Part shown: positions 49,763-59,045 of the stretch, one piece after another
Position numbering within the stretch: position 1 is the stretch's first letter
Layout of the letters: every line of letters begins with the position of its first letter
NCBI GenBank assembly: GCA_022801715.1
Contig: JAAWSV010000002.1
Coordinates: 1 to 64,000, forward strand
Direction of reading: 5' to 3'
Length of the DNA: 64,000 nt
Source of the DNA: Oscillospiraceae bacterium
Lineage (GTDB): Bacteria > Bacillota > Clostridia > Oscillospirales > Oscillospiraceae
Notes under the pieces: generated by a model
Seen by the model: only the letters and a program-made list of their open reading frames with translations
Database searches by the model: none
What the model was told of the DNA's origin: nothing
Translations under genes and position numbers: made by a program

Positions 49763-52700
49763 ATGTCTTTCGTCCACCTCCATGTACATACGGAGTACAG
49801 CCTTCTTGATGGGGCTTGCCGGATTAAAGGGCTGGTGAAGCGGGTCAAGGAGCTGGGGCAGACAGCGGTGGCGATTACGGACCACGGGTGTATGTACGGG
49901 GTTATTGATTTCTACCGGGCCTGTGTGGCCGAGGGAATTAAGCCCATTATTGGCTGCGAGGTCTATATGACGCCCCCCGGGCGGTCCCGCTTGGATAAGA
50001 TACACGAGTTTGATGCCTCCAGCCGGCACTTGGTGCTGCTGTGCAAAAATGAGGAGGGCTATCGGAATCTGAGCTACTTGGTGAGCAAGGGGTACACCGA
50101 GGGGTTCTACATCAAGCCCCGGATTGACATGGAGCTGCTGCGGAAGCACTGCGGGGGGCTTATCGCCCTGTCGGCCTGTCTCGCCGGGGAGATTCCCAAG
50201 CGGATCTTGAACCAAGGCTTCGACAGCGCCAAGGAGTACGCCCTGGAGATGCAGGCGCTCTTCGGGGAGGGGAGCTTCTACTTGGAGCTGCAAAATCACG
50301 GCATTCGGGAGCAGCGGGAGGTAAACCGGGCGTTGCTGCGCCTCCATGAGGAGACGGGCATCCCCTTGGTGTGTACCAACGACTGCCACTACCTGAGCAA
50401 GGAGGATGCGGAGAGCCACGACGTGCTGCTGTGTATCCAGACGGGGAAGACTGTGGACGATGAGAACCGGATGCGCTATGAGCCGCGGAACTTCTATGTC
50501 CGGTCCACCGAGGAGATGGAGAGCCTTTTTGACGGCTACCCGGAGGCGGTGGAGAATACCCAGCGGATTGCCGATCTATGTGAGCTCACCTTCACCTTCG
50601 GCAAGTATCACCTGCCCCAGTTCCCCCTGCCGGAGGGGGAGACGGAGGCCTTCTCCTATCTAAAAAAGCTCTGTGAGGCGGGGTTTCAGCGGCGGTATGG
50701 GGAGGCCCACCCGGAGTATCGGGTACAGCTGGACTATGAGCTGAACATGATAGAGCGGATGGGGTTTACCGACTATTTTTTGATTGTCGCGGACTTTGTG
50801 AACTATGCCCGGGACGTGGATATCCCCGTGGGGCCCGGGCGGGGCAGCGCGGCGGGGAGCATCGTCTCCTACTGCCTATCTATCACCGATGTGGACCCCA
50901 TGCAGTACGGGCTGTACTTCGAGCGGTTTTTGAACCCGGAGCGGGTGAGTATGCCGGATATTGACATGGACTTCGGCGACACCCGGCGGGACGAGGTCTT
51001 TGACTACGTTCAGCGCAAGTACGGCGCGGATCACGTGGCCCACATTGTCACCTTCGGCACCATGGCCGCCCGGGGGGCCATCCGGGACGTGGGTCGGGTG
51101 CTGAATATGCCCTACGCCGACGTGGATGTGGTGGCCAAGCAGGTGCCCAGCGGGCCCAACAACCTGCACATCTCCTTGGCGGAGGCCCTGCGGCTGTCCA
51201 AGCCCCTGAAGGACATGTACGACGGCGACCCCCAGATCAAAAAGCTCATCGACACCGCCCAGTCCTTGGAGGGGATGCCCCGGCACGCCTCCACACACGC
51301 CGCCGGCGTGGTGATCACCAAGGAGCCGGTGGTGAACTATGTGCCCTTGGCCACCAACGACGACACCGTGGTCTGTCAGTACACCATGGTGACGCTGGAG
51401 GAGCTGGGGCTTCTCAAGATGGACTTTTTGGCTCTCAGAAACCTGACGGTGCTGGAGGACGCGGTGCAGATGCTCCGCCGGCGGGAGCCGGACTTCAATC
51501 TGAAGGATATCCCCGAGGATGACAGCGCCGTGTTCGAGATGCTGACGGCGGGGAAGACCAGCGGCGTGTTCCAGATGGAGTCGGCGGGGATGACCGGGGT
51601 CTGTGTGGGCCTCAAGCCCCAGTCCATTGAGGATTTAACCGCTATCGTGGCACTGTACCGGCCGGGGCCTATGGAATCCATCCCCCGGTTCATCGCCTGC
51701 AAGCACGACCCCAAGCTGGTGACCTATAAGCACCCGTCGCTGGAGCCGATTTTATCCATCACTTACGGCTGCATCGTTTATCAGGAGCAGGTGATGCAGA
51801 TTTTCCAGCAGCTGGCGGGGTACTCCTTGGGGCAGGCGGACATGGTGCGCCGGGCCATGAGCAAGAAGAAGGCCAAGGATTTGGAGCGGGAACATGCGGC
51901 CTTCCTCCACGGGGATGCGGACCGGGGGATCACCGGCTGCGTGGCCAACGGCATCCCAGAGGGCGTGGCACAGGCCATCTACAGCGAGATCTATGACTTC
52001 GCCAACTACGCCTTCAACAAAGCCCACGCGGTGAGCTACGCCATCGTGGCCTATCAGACCGCTTGGTTCAAGGTCCACCACCCCCGGGAGTACATGGCGG
52101 CCCTGTTGACCAGTGTGCTGGACAACTCCGACAGGGTGGGCGAGTACATCGCCGAGTGCAAGGAGTGGAACATCGCCCTGCTGCCCCCAGATGTGAACCG
52201 CTCCTCGGACAGCTTCACCGTGGAGGAGGAGGGCATCCGCTTCGGGCTGGTGGCCATTAAGAACATCGGCCGCAGCTTCATCCAGTCGGTGATGAGGGAG
52301 CGGGAGGAGAACGGGCCCTTCCTCAGCTTTCAGGACTTCTGCCAGCGCCTCAGCGGGGCGGACATGAACAAGCGGGCGGTGGAGAATCTGATCCGCGCCG
52401 GGGCCTTCGACAGCTTGGGCGCCCGCCGGTCCCAGCTTATTGCCGTCCACGAGCGGGTGCTGGACAGCATCAGTGACAGCCGGCGGCAGAATCTGGAGGG
52501 GCAGATGGACTTCTTCGGCCTCTCCGGGGAGCCGAGACATACGGAAATCCCCCTGCCGGACATCCCCGAGTACACGGCGGGGGAGCGGATGACCATGGAG
52601 AAGGAGACCACCGGCCTCTATCTCTCCGGCCACCCCATGGACGCCTACCGCGCGGCGGCCCGGAGGATCGGGGCGGTGCCCATTGTCCGCATCCACGAGG

Positions 52701-53257
52701 ACTTCGCCCGGGAGGAGGGGCCACAGCAATTTCAGGACGGACAGAGGGTGACAATTGCCGGTGTGATCACCGCCAGCAAGACCAAGACCACCAAAAATAA
52801 CACCCTCATGGCCTATGTCACCGTGGAGGACGACACCTCCTCCATTGAGCTGCTGTGCTTCAGCCGAACCCTCCAGACCTGCGGGGCCTATCTCCAGACC
52901 AACCAGAGTGTGGTGGTCCGGGGGAAGCTCTCTGTCCGGGACGAGAAGGCGGTACAGCTCCTCTGCGACAGCGCCGGCCCCCTCAGTGAGGACCCCAACG
53001 CCGCGGCTCTGCCGGGGGAGGGGGGCGACCGCCGCCCTCCGGTGGCCGGTGAGACAGTGTATCTACGCCTGAAGAGCGAGTCGGGCCGGGAGTTCCGCTA
53101 CCTGCAGCTTCTGCTGCAGATGTTCCCCGGTCAGACCCCGGTGAAGATTCGCCTCACCGACTCCGGACGCCTCTTGGGCGCCGCCTGCCTCCTCCACGCC
53201 TCCTTGGTGCGGGAGCTGAAGGAGGTCTATGGGGAGGAGAATGTGGTGATCAAGTAG
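49763..53257 (+). CDS. dnaE: DNA polymerase III alpha subunit DnaE
   Basis: MSFVHLHVHTEYSLLDGACRI, GPGRGSAAGSIVSYCL, PDIDMDFGDTRRDEV, C-terminal OB fold. Confidence 0.97.
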   Translation: MSFVHLHVHTEYSLLDGACRIKGLVKRVKELGQTAVAITDHGCMYGVIDFYRACVAEGIKPIIGCEVYMTPPGRSRLDKIHEFDASSRHLVLLCKNEEGYRNLSYLVSKGYTEGFYIKPRIDMELLRKHCGGLIALSACLAGEIPKRILNQGFDSAKEYALEMQALFGEGSFYLELQNHGIREQREVNRALLRLHEETGIPLVCTNDCHYLSKEDAESHDVLLCIQTGKTVDDENRMRYEPRNFYVRSTEEMESLFDGYPEAVENTQRIADLCELTFTFGKYHLPQFPLPEGETEAFSYLKKLCEAGFQRRYGEAHPEYRVQLDYELNMIERMGFTDYFLIVADFVNYARDVDIPVGPGRGSAAGSIVSYCLSITDVDPMQYGLYFERFLNPERVSMPDIDMDFGDTRRDEVFDYVQRKYGADHVAHIVTFGTMAARGAIRDVGRVLNMPYADVDVVAKQVPSGPNNLHISLAEALRLSKPLKDMYDGDPQIKKLIDTAQSLEGMPRHASTHAAGVVITKEPVVNYVPLATNDDTVVCQYTMVTLEELGLLKMDFLALRNLTVLEDAVQMLRRREPDFNLKDIPEDDSAVFEMLTAGKTSGVFQMESAGMTGVCVGLKPQSIEDLTAIVALYRPGPMESIPRFIACKHDPKLVTYKHPSLEPILSITYGCIVYQEQVMQIFQQLAGYSLGQADMVRRAMSKKKAKDLEREHAAFLHGDADRGITGCVANGIPEGVAQAIYSEIYDFANYAFNKAHAVSYAIVAYQTAWFKVHHPREYMAALLTSVLDNSDRVGEYIAECKEWNIALLPPDVNRSSDSFTVEEEGIRFGLVAIKNIGRSFIQSVMREREENGPFLSFQDFCQRLSGADMNKRAVENLIRAGAFDSLGARRSQLIAVHERVLDSISDSRRQNLEGQMDFFGLSGEPRHTEIPLPDIPEYTAGERMTMEKETTGLYLSGHPMDAYRAAARRIGAVPIVRIHEDFAREEGPQQFQDGQRVTIAGVITASKTKTTKNNTLMAYVTVEDDTSSIELLCFSRTLQTCGAYLQTNQSVVVRGKLSVRDEKAVQLLCDSAGPLSEDPNAAALPGEGGDRRPPVAGETVYLRLKSESGREFRYLQLLLQMFPGQTPVKIRLTDSGRLLGAACLLHASLVRELKEVYGEENVVIK

Positions 53258-53260
53258 CAG

Positions 53261-53313
53261 AAAACAGAAAGCAGGGACCGGAGCTTTGCTCCGGTCCCTG
53301 CTTTCTGTTTTCA
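53261..53313. terminator. Shared bidirectional terminator of dnaE and DUF4364 gene
   Basis: 24-bp perfect stem AAAACAGAAAGCAGGGACCGGAGC-TTT-GCTCCGGTCCCTGCTTTCTGTTTT. Confidence 0.9.
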
Positions 53314-53838
53314 ATCAAACTCGTATAATGCGCTGATAATTTTGGAGTACAGGGTCTCCGCGTCCTTGCGGAACCGCTTTTGCAGCTCCTTGGCCATGGC
53401 CTCCTTTGTTACCAGCAGCTCCAGCTTCATCACGCTCTCCTGCTCGTCGCTGAGGGAGAGGGTCACGGTATAGCTCCCCGAGGGGCGCTGGGTGATCTCA
53501 GCCCCAATCAGGGCGTTCCGGCGCAGGTGCTGGTTATAGACGGCGATGTTCTTCTCCGCCTGCATCCGCACGGAGTAGGGGAGGCTGTCCTCGGTGGCGG
53601 CGCTGTTGGATCGGCCCTTATCAGTGATGGCGTAGCGCCCCTCAGTGAGACGCAGGTGTTCCGTGCGTACCAAGTCGGCCATACACTGGGAGAAGTCGAA
53701 GTAGTCCACCCCCTCGTCGCACATGGAGAGCTCCTGAAGCGCCTCAAAGGGGACGCTCTCGGAGAGGCGGGCGGCGATGTAGAGGATCAGAAATTTGATT
53801 TCCAGCTTGTCGCTGATAAAACCGCCAAATTGGGGCAT
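53311..53838 (-). CDS. DUF4364 family protein
   Basis: FISDKLEIKFLILYIAARLSESVPFEALQELSMCDEGVDYFDFSQCMADLV. Confidence 0.85.
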   Translation of the reverse strand: MPQFGGFISDKLEIKFLILYIAARLSESVPFEALQELSMCDEGVDYFDFSQCMADLVRTEHLRLTEGRYAITDKGRSNSAATEDSLPYSVRMQAEKNIAVYNQHLRRNALIGAEITQRPSGSYTVTLSLSDEQESVMKLELLVTKEAMAKELQKRFRKDAETLYSKIISALYEFD

Positions 53839-53922
53839 AGGGGTCCCTCCTTTTGAGATGTGGATGGAAAAACATAAGTATAGTATACCGCTTTTGGCCT
53901 TTTTTGTACAGAGGGAGTTTTC

Positions 53923-53948
53923 ACCCTTATCGTTTGAAGGCATACACT
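53923..53948 (+). promoter_or_regulatory. Candidate sigmaK-like promoter of the Cys-rich gene
   Basis: AC (53923-53924), 16 nt, CATACACT (53941-53948), matching AC-N16/17-CATANNNT. Confidence 0.5.
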
Positions 53949-53997
53949 GGAATGAAAGAGCACATCTTTCAACAAGTACTTAATAGGAGGTTTTCCC

Positions 53998-54855
53998 ATG
54001 GCCGATAAGATTTTACCCGGCCCCATCAGCAAATGCGCTGACTATAAAGAGGCTGTTTGCATCCATACCAAGAAGATCTACGACTCCTGCCGCGACAAGG
54101 ACTGCATCGAGGATCTGCGCTTCTATCCCACGGCGGCGGGGCAGGAGGTGCTCAACCGCGCCATGAACGTCAAGGGGGATAAGGCGGAACTGCTTTACAC
54201 CTTTATCGACGTGGAGCCTGTGGCCTTCAACCGGGGCTTCTTCACCGTGGATATGCGCTTCTTCTACCGGGTGACCCTGTGCGCCTATGTGGGGTGCCCA
54301 CGGCCGGTGGAGGTAGAGGGCCTGTGCGTCTTTGACAAGCGGGTGATCCTCTTCGGCAGCGAGGGCAGCGCCAAAATTTTCTCCTCCAAGGTCCGCGTGG
54401 ACGGCTTGGACCGCCAGCTCTTGGAGCAGAGCAACATGCCCATCGCCGTTGTGGAGGCTGTGGACCCCATGATCTTGGATGCCAAGCTCCTGGAGTGCTG
54501 CGACAGCCGCTGCTGTGACTGTGATATCTGCGAGCTTCCGCCCTGCGTGTGCCAGTGCTTTAACTGCGATCTCACCATGGGCGACGACTGCCGTCGGGTC
54601 TTTATCACCTTGGGCCAGTTCTCTATCGTCCGCTTGGAGCGGGACAGCCAGCTGCTGATTCCCGTGCTGGATTACTGCCTGCCCAACAAGGAGTGCACCG
54701 GCGGTGGCAGCGTCAACAGCTGCACCTACGAGGACCCCTGCGAGCTCTTCAGCACCATCGCCTTCCCCGTGGGCGAGTTCTTCCCGCCCAACACGGTGGA
54801 CCCCTGCTGCTGCTGTGGCAGCGACACCAAGCCCGGCTGCGGCTGCGGCCGGTAG
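53998..54855 (+). CDS. Cys-rich conserved protein of unknown function, candidate spore coat component
   Basis: 285 aa with CCDSRCCDCDICELPPCVCQCFNCDL and CCCCGSDTKPGCGCGR; strong RBS AGGAGG; own terminator. Confidence 0.8.
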   Translation: MADKILPGPISKCADYKEAVCIHTKKIYDSCRDKDCIEDLRFYPTAAGQEVLNRAMNVKGDKAELLYTFIDVEPVAFNRGFFTVDMRFFYRVTLCAYVGCPRPVEVEGLCVFDKRVILFGSEGSAKIFSSKVRVDGLDRQLLEQSNMPIAVVEAVDPMILDAKLLECCDSRCCDCDICELPPCVCQCFNCDLTMGDDCRRVFITLGQFSIVRLERDSQLLIPVLDYCLPNKECTGGGSVNSCTYEDPCELFSTIAFPVGEFFPPNTVDPCCCCGSDTKPGCGCGR

Positions 54856-54863
54856 GATCAAGC

Positions 54864-54896
54864 AAAAAGCTGTGCGCTCTGCGCACAGCTTTTTTA
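54864..54896 (+). terminator. Terminator after the Cys-rich gene
   Basis: AAAAAGCTGTGCGC-TCT-GCGCACAGCTTTTT. Confidence 0.9.
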
Positions 54897-54939
54897 TGCC
54901 GCCGGACACCGGTCCGACCAACTGGAACCTGTAAAAATG

Positions 54940-55308
54940 TCAGGGAACTTGGGACAATTTTTCGACGGCCTCCTCTTGGGAGGCGGTGAAGAAGAAGTTT
55001 GTCCCTTGGTTGGACTCATAGATAAAATCGTGCAGGGGTTTGCTGGTATAGTGGGAGAAGTCGCCGTAGATGGCGACCTTGATGTGGTAGTTGATCCACT
55101 TCTGGAGGATCTCCCCGGCCAAGCCGGTGCTGAGAATGAAGAACGTCTCGTCAAACAGCCCCTTGCTCAGGACCAGCCGCGTGGCCCCGGTCTCGTACTT
55201 AACCGTCATGGCCAGATCAAGGGCGGACTGTACGTCTGTAATCATGGTTTCGTCACTGGAAATGACTGCAATATCCTTTCCGTGGCAGTGTAAAAGCTCT
55301 ATATTCAT
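54940..55308 (-). CDS. DUF4180 family protein
   Basis: MNIELLHCHGKDIAVISSDETMITDVQSALDLAMTVKYETGATRLVLSKGLFDE. Confidence 0.85.
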   Translation of the reverse strand: MNIELLHCHGKDIAVISSDETMITDVQSALDLAMTVKYETGATRLVLSKGLFDETFFILSTGLAGEILQKWINYHIKVAIYGDFSHYTSKPLHDFIYESNQGTNFFFTASQEEAVEKLSQVP

Positions 55309-55451
55309 CTATTTTCTCCTCTCGTGATGGCAGTACAAATTCTCATTGATGGGGTATCATAGCACATACCGTCCGCTTTGTCAAATTTCCGCCGGCAAGC
55401 ATATAGTGCAACAGGGCAGGGCCTGCCGGGTCGGGAGAGTGTGAGGTATCT

Positions 55452-55757
55452 ATGATTGATCTTACCCCTATTATCAATTCCGTCATCGCGCTGGCGGCGG
55501 CGCTGATCGCCTACTATGTCATACCTTGGCTCCGCCGGCACACCACGGAGAAGGAGCGGGAGGAGCTGCTGCGCTGGGTCAACATAGCCGTCAAGGCCGC
55601 GGAGCAGGTCCAGAAGCAGACCGATGGTCCGGGGCGGAAGTCCTACGTACAGTCTTTTTTGCAGTCCAAGGGCTTTGATATCAATGACGCCGCCGTGGAC
55701 GCGGCCATCGAGGCCGCTGTTCTGGAGATGAACCAAGTAATCAAGGGACAGAAATGA
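55452..55757 (+). CDS. Phage holin, LLH family
   Basis: N-terminal hydrophobic helix then LRWVNIAVKAAEQVQKQTDGPGRKSYVQSFLQSKGFDINDAAVDAAIEAAVLEMNQ. Confidence 0.8.
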   Translation: MIDLTPIINSVIALAAALIAYYVIPWLRRHTTEKEREELLRWVNIAVKAAEQVQKQTDGPGRKSYVQSFLQSKGFDINDAAVDAAIEAAVLEMNQVIKGQK

Positions 55758-55844
55758 TAAAGGGGACGCCGTGCAGAGTGCTGTGCGGCGTCCCCTCTAA
55801 GAAGATGTACCGATAGATAAGGGCATCTTCTCAGAAAACCCGTC

Positions 55845-55871
55845 ATACTGCCGGACAACCCCTCATAGAGT
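55845..55871 (+). promoter_or_regulatory. Candidate sigmaE promoter of spoIIIA operon
   Basis: ATA (55845-55847), 16 nt, CATAGAGT (55864-55871), 7/8 to CATACAnT. Confidence 0.55.
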
Positions 55872-55905
55872 AGGAGCAGAACAAATGGGACAAGGGGGCA
55901 TGACC

Positions 55906-56802
55906 ATGGACACTTATGCCGTTGGCCGCTACCGGGAGGCCTGCGCGCTGCTGCCGGAGGGGCTGCGTGCCGAGGCACTGGCTCTGCCGGTGCCGGTGCA
56001 GGGGACAGCAGAGGAGCTCAGGCTGCGGACAGGCTCCCCGCTCACCTGCGCCACGCCCTCAGGGGAGCGTCCGGCGGGAAAACGGGCTGTCTCCCCGTGG
56101 GACCTGGAGCAGGTGCTGGATGTGGTGACGGGTTACTCCCGCTATACCGCTGCCGAGACCCTGCGTCAGGGCTACCTCACCGCAAGGGGGGGCTTCCGGG
56201 TGGGCCTGTGCGGCAGCGCGGTGGTGGAGGACGGGGAGGTGCGGACGCTCACCGCCTTTTCCTCTCTCTCCATCCGGATTCCCCGGGAGCAGGTCGGGGT
56301 TGCCCTGCCCCTGCTGAAGCAGCTGACGGAGGACGGCCGGCCCTGCAGCACCCTGATCTTAGGACCGCCGGGGGAGGGCAAGACCACCCTCCTGCGGGAC
56401 CTGATCCGCCTGCTCTCCGACCGCATAGGCCTGCGGGTGGCCCTGGCCGACGAGCGGGGGGAGATCGCGGCCATGTACCGGGGCACGCCTCAGCTCCAAG
56501 TGGGCCGCCACACCGACGTAATGGATGCCTGCCCCAAGGCCTTGGCCATCCCGGCCCTGCTGCGGGCCATGAACCCGCAGGTCATCGCCGTGGATGAGGT
56601 GGCCCTCCCCGCGGACGTAGAGGCGATGGAGCGGGCCTCCCACACCGGCACAGCCCTTCTGGCCACCGTCCATGCCCGCACCCCCGACGACCTCCGCCGC
56701 CGCCCGCTCCTATCCTCCATGATGGAGCTGGGCATCTTCCAGAGGACTGTCACCATTGAGCGGGTGGAGGGCGGGAGAAGGTACCGGGTGGAGACGGGTT
56801 AG
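55906..56802 (+). CDS. spoIIIAA: Stage III sporulation protein AA
   Basis: LGPPGEGKTTLLRDLIRLLSD, ADERGEIAAMY; first gene of spoIIIA operon; alternative starts at 55885 and 55900. Confidence 0.93.
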   Translation: MDTYAVGRYREACALLPEGLRAEALALPVPVQGTAEELRLRTGSPLTCATPSGERPAGKRAVSPWDLEQVLDVVTGYSRYTAAETLRQGYLTARGGFRVGLCGSAVVEDGEVRTLTAFSSLSIRIPREQVGVALPLLKQLTEDGRPCSTLILGPPGEGKTTLLRDLIRLLSDRIGLRVALADERGEIAAMYRGTPQLQVGRHTDVMDACPKALAIPALLRAMNPQVIAVDEVALPADVEAMERASHTGTALLATVHARTPDDLRRRPLLSSMMELGIFQRTVTIERVEGGRRYRVETG

Positions 56803-56823
56803 GAATGAGGAGAGGGTGGTTTC

Positions 56824-57303
56824 ATGAAGCTTATTGGCGCTTTTCTTCTCCTCCTCTCTGCGCTGGCGCTGCGGCAGGCGCTGCTGCGGCGGCAGGGGGA
56901 GGGGATTGCGGCGGGGGAGGAGCTCTGTCGGGCGCTGGATCGGCTGCATCAAGGGATTTATCGGCTGCGACGGCCCCTGCCGGAGCTGGTGGCGCGGTGT
57001 CGGGAGGAGGCGGTGCTTACGGCCTCCTTCTGGAGGGCGGTGGAGGCGGGGCTTCAGGCGCGGCGGCCCTTTGAAGCGGTGTGGGAGGCGGCGCTGGCGC
57101 TGCTGCCTGAGCCCTATGGGACGCTGATGGCCCCGGCGGCGCTGGCCCTGACGGCGGGGGAGCGGGAGGATCTGCTACATTTGACAAGGGAGGAAGTGTA
57201 CCGCGCCGTCCAAGAGGGACGGCGGCAGCAAGGGGAGCGGGGACGGCTGGTGACCGCACTGTGCCTCTCCGGCGCGCTGCTGGTAATTGTGGTACTGCTG
57301 TGA
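56824..57303 (+). CDS. spoIIIAB: Stage III sporulation protein AB
   Basis: Position in operon; N-terminal TM, helical domain, C-terminal TM. Confidence 0.85.
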   Translation: MKLIGAFLLLLSALALRQALLRRQGEGIAAGEELCRALDRLHQGIYRLRRPLPELVARCREEAVLTASFWRAVEAGLQARRPFEAVWEAALALLPEPYGTLMAPAALALTAGEREDLLHLTREEVYRAVQEGRRQQGERGRLVTALCLSGALLVIVVLL

Positions 57304-57304
57304 T

Positions 57305-57499
57305 ATGGATATTGATCTGGTATTTAAGATTGCGGCTATTGGCATCATTGTGGCGGTGCTGAATCAGCTGCTGATCCGCTCGGGACGGGAGGAGCAGGCG
57401 CTGATGACCACCTTGGCCGGGCTTGTGGTGGTGTTGATGATTCTGGTACAGGAGATCAGCAATCTGTTTTCGCTGATTAAGACCCTATTTCAGTTTTAA
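57305..57499 (+). CDS. spoIIIAC: Stage III sporulation protein AC
   Basis: MDIDLVFKIAAIGIIVAVLNQLLIRSGREEQALMTTLAGLVVVL. Confidence 0.95.
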   Translation: MDIDLVFKIAAIGIIVAVLNQLLIRSGREEQALMTTLAGLVVVLMILVQEISNLFSLIKTLFQF

Positions 57500-57591
57500 T
57501 CCTCGGTTGAAGCCCGTTTCGTTGGGTTCCCTGCGGCTGAAGGGAAGCTGACGGGAAAGACCAAAATTTTACGGGAAGTTATGATACGCTT

Positions 57592-57987
57592 ATGGAACTG
57601 ATAGCTAAGACCGCGGTGATCTGTATTGTGGTATCCCTGACGGCGCTGCTGCTGCAAAGGGATACGCCGGAGCTGGCGCTGCTTCTGACGCTGGGGGCGG
57701 TGACGGTGGTGATGCTCTTCGCCCTCTCCTTCTATGAGGAGGTCCAAGCCATCTTTGCCGCCGTCTGGCAGCAATCCGGGCTGGATGGGGCGCTGTTTGC
57801 GCCGATTTTGAAGATCATCGCCATCTCCTTGGTGACCCGGCTGGGCGCCGACGTGTGCAAGGACAGCGGACAGGGGGCCTTGGCCTCCTTGGTGGACATG
57901 GCCGGTGTGTTCTGCGCCCTTTTGACCGCGGAGCCCCTGTTCTCCCAAGCCTTGGGGATTCTGACACAACTGGGGGGATGGGGATGA
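57592..57987 (+). CDS. spoIIIAD: Stage III sporulation protein AD
   Basis: LLLQRDTPELALLLTLGAVTVVMLF; SLVTRLGADVCKDSGQGALASLVDMAG. Confidence 0.94.
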   Translation: MELIAKTAVICIVVSLTALLLQRDTPELALLLTLGAVTVVMLFALSFYEEVQAIFAAVWQQSGLDGALFAPILKIIAISLVTRLGADVCKDSGQGALASLVDMAGVFCALLTAEPLFSQALGILTQLGGWG

Positions 57988-59045
57988 GGCGGGGGCTTTG
58001 TGTGCTTCTTCTGGTGTGGCTCTGCATGGGACAGGCTTGGGCTGTGGAGCTGCCGGGGGAGCTTTTGGACAGCGTCCCGCCCTCGGCGGCGGAGATCGGC
58101 GCGGCGGAGGGCTGGGAGCAGGGGAGCCGGAATCTGGCGGCCTTGATCCAGGACAGCTTCCTCCAGCTCCTGCGGAAGGGGCTGAAAGGGGTGGTGTCGC
58201 TGCTGCTGGTGGTGGTGCTCTGCGGCTTGGCGGAGACGATGCTGGCGGGGGTAAAGGGCCGGGAGGGGTTCTCCTGTCTGGACTTGGCGGCAGCGGCAGC
58301 GGTGGCTATGGTGGCGGCGGGCAACTTTACCCACCTGATGGGGCTGGGGCAGAGGACAGTACTGGAGCTGGACCAGTTCTCCAAGGTGCTTTTGCCCACC
58401 ATCGCCGCGGCCACCGCCTCCATGGGGATGGTGGGCAGCGCGGCAGTGCGGCAGATGGCCACCATGTTCTTCTGCGATATCCTCCTTACCGCCATCGACC
58501 GCTTGGTGCTGCCGCTGATTCAGCTGTACATAGCGGCCCTGTGCGCCGGCAGTATGCTTCGGGATGGGCGGCTGGACGCGGTGGCTGAGGCCATCAAGAA
58601 GGTGGTCACTTGGACACTCAGCGGCATTGTGATGGTTTTTACCCTCTACCTCTCCATTGCTGGGGCGGTGAGCGGTACGGCGGACGGCGCGGCGGCGAAG
58701 GTGGTGAAGAAGGCCATTGCCGCGGCGGTGCCGGTGGTGGGGAATATCGTCTCCGGTGCGGCGGACACGGTGATGGCCGGTGCGGGGGTGCTGAAAAACA
58801 CCATTGGCGTCTTTGGCGTGCTGGTGGTGCTGGCCGCCTGCGTGCTGCCCTTTTTGCAGATCGCGGTGCAGTACCTCCTCTACAAGGCGGCGGCGCTGGT
58901 CGCCGGAACGGTGGGTTCCCGGAATGTGGTGAAGCTGATTGACGGTCTGGGCGGGGCCTTTGGGCTGCTGCTGGGGGCGGTGGGCAGCTGTGCGCTGCTG
59001 CTGCTGATCTCCCTGATCTCCTCACTGATGGTGGTGATTCCATGA
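57984..59045 (+). CDS. spoIIIAE: Stage III sporulation protein AE
   Basis: Multi-TM protein with VSGAADTVMAGAGVLKNTIGVFG; operon position. Confidence 0.93.
   Translation: MRRGLCVLLLVWLCMGQAWAVELPGELLDSVPPSAAEIGAAEGWEQGSRNLAALIQDSFLQLLRKGLKGVVSLLLVVVLCGLAETMLAGVKGREGFSCLDLAAAAAVAMVAAGNFTHLMGLGQRTVLELDQFSKVLLPTIAAATASMGMVGSAAVRQMATMFFCDILLTAIDRLVLPLIQLYIAALCAGSMLRDGRLDAVAEAIKKVVTWTLSGIVMVFTLYLSIAGAVSGTADGAAAKVVKKAIAAAVPVVGNIVSGAADTVMAGAGVLKNTIGVFGVLVVLAACVLPFLQIAVQYLLYKAAALVAGTVGSRNVVKLIDGLGGAFGLLLGAVGSCALLLLISLISSLMVVIP

Noticed and set aside
21688-53257. Presence of both PolC and DnaE as an anomaly
   Set aside because: Two replicative alpha subunits are normal in Firmicutes.
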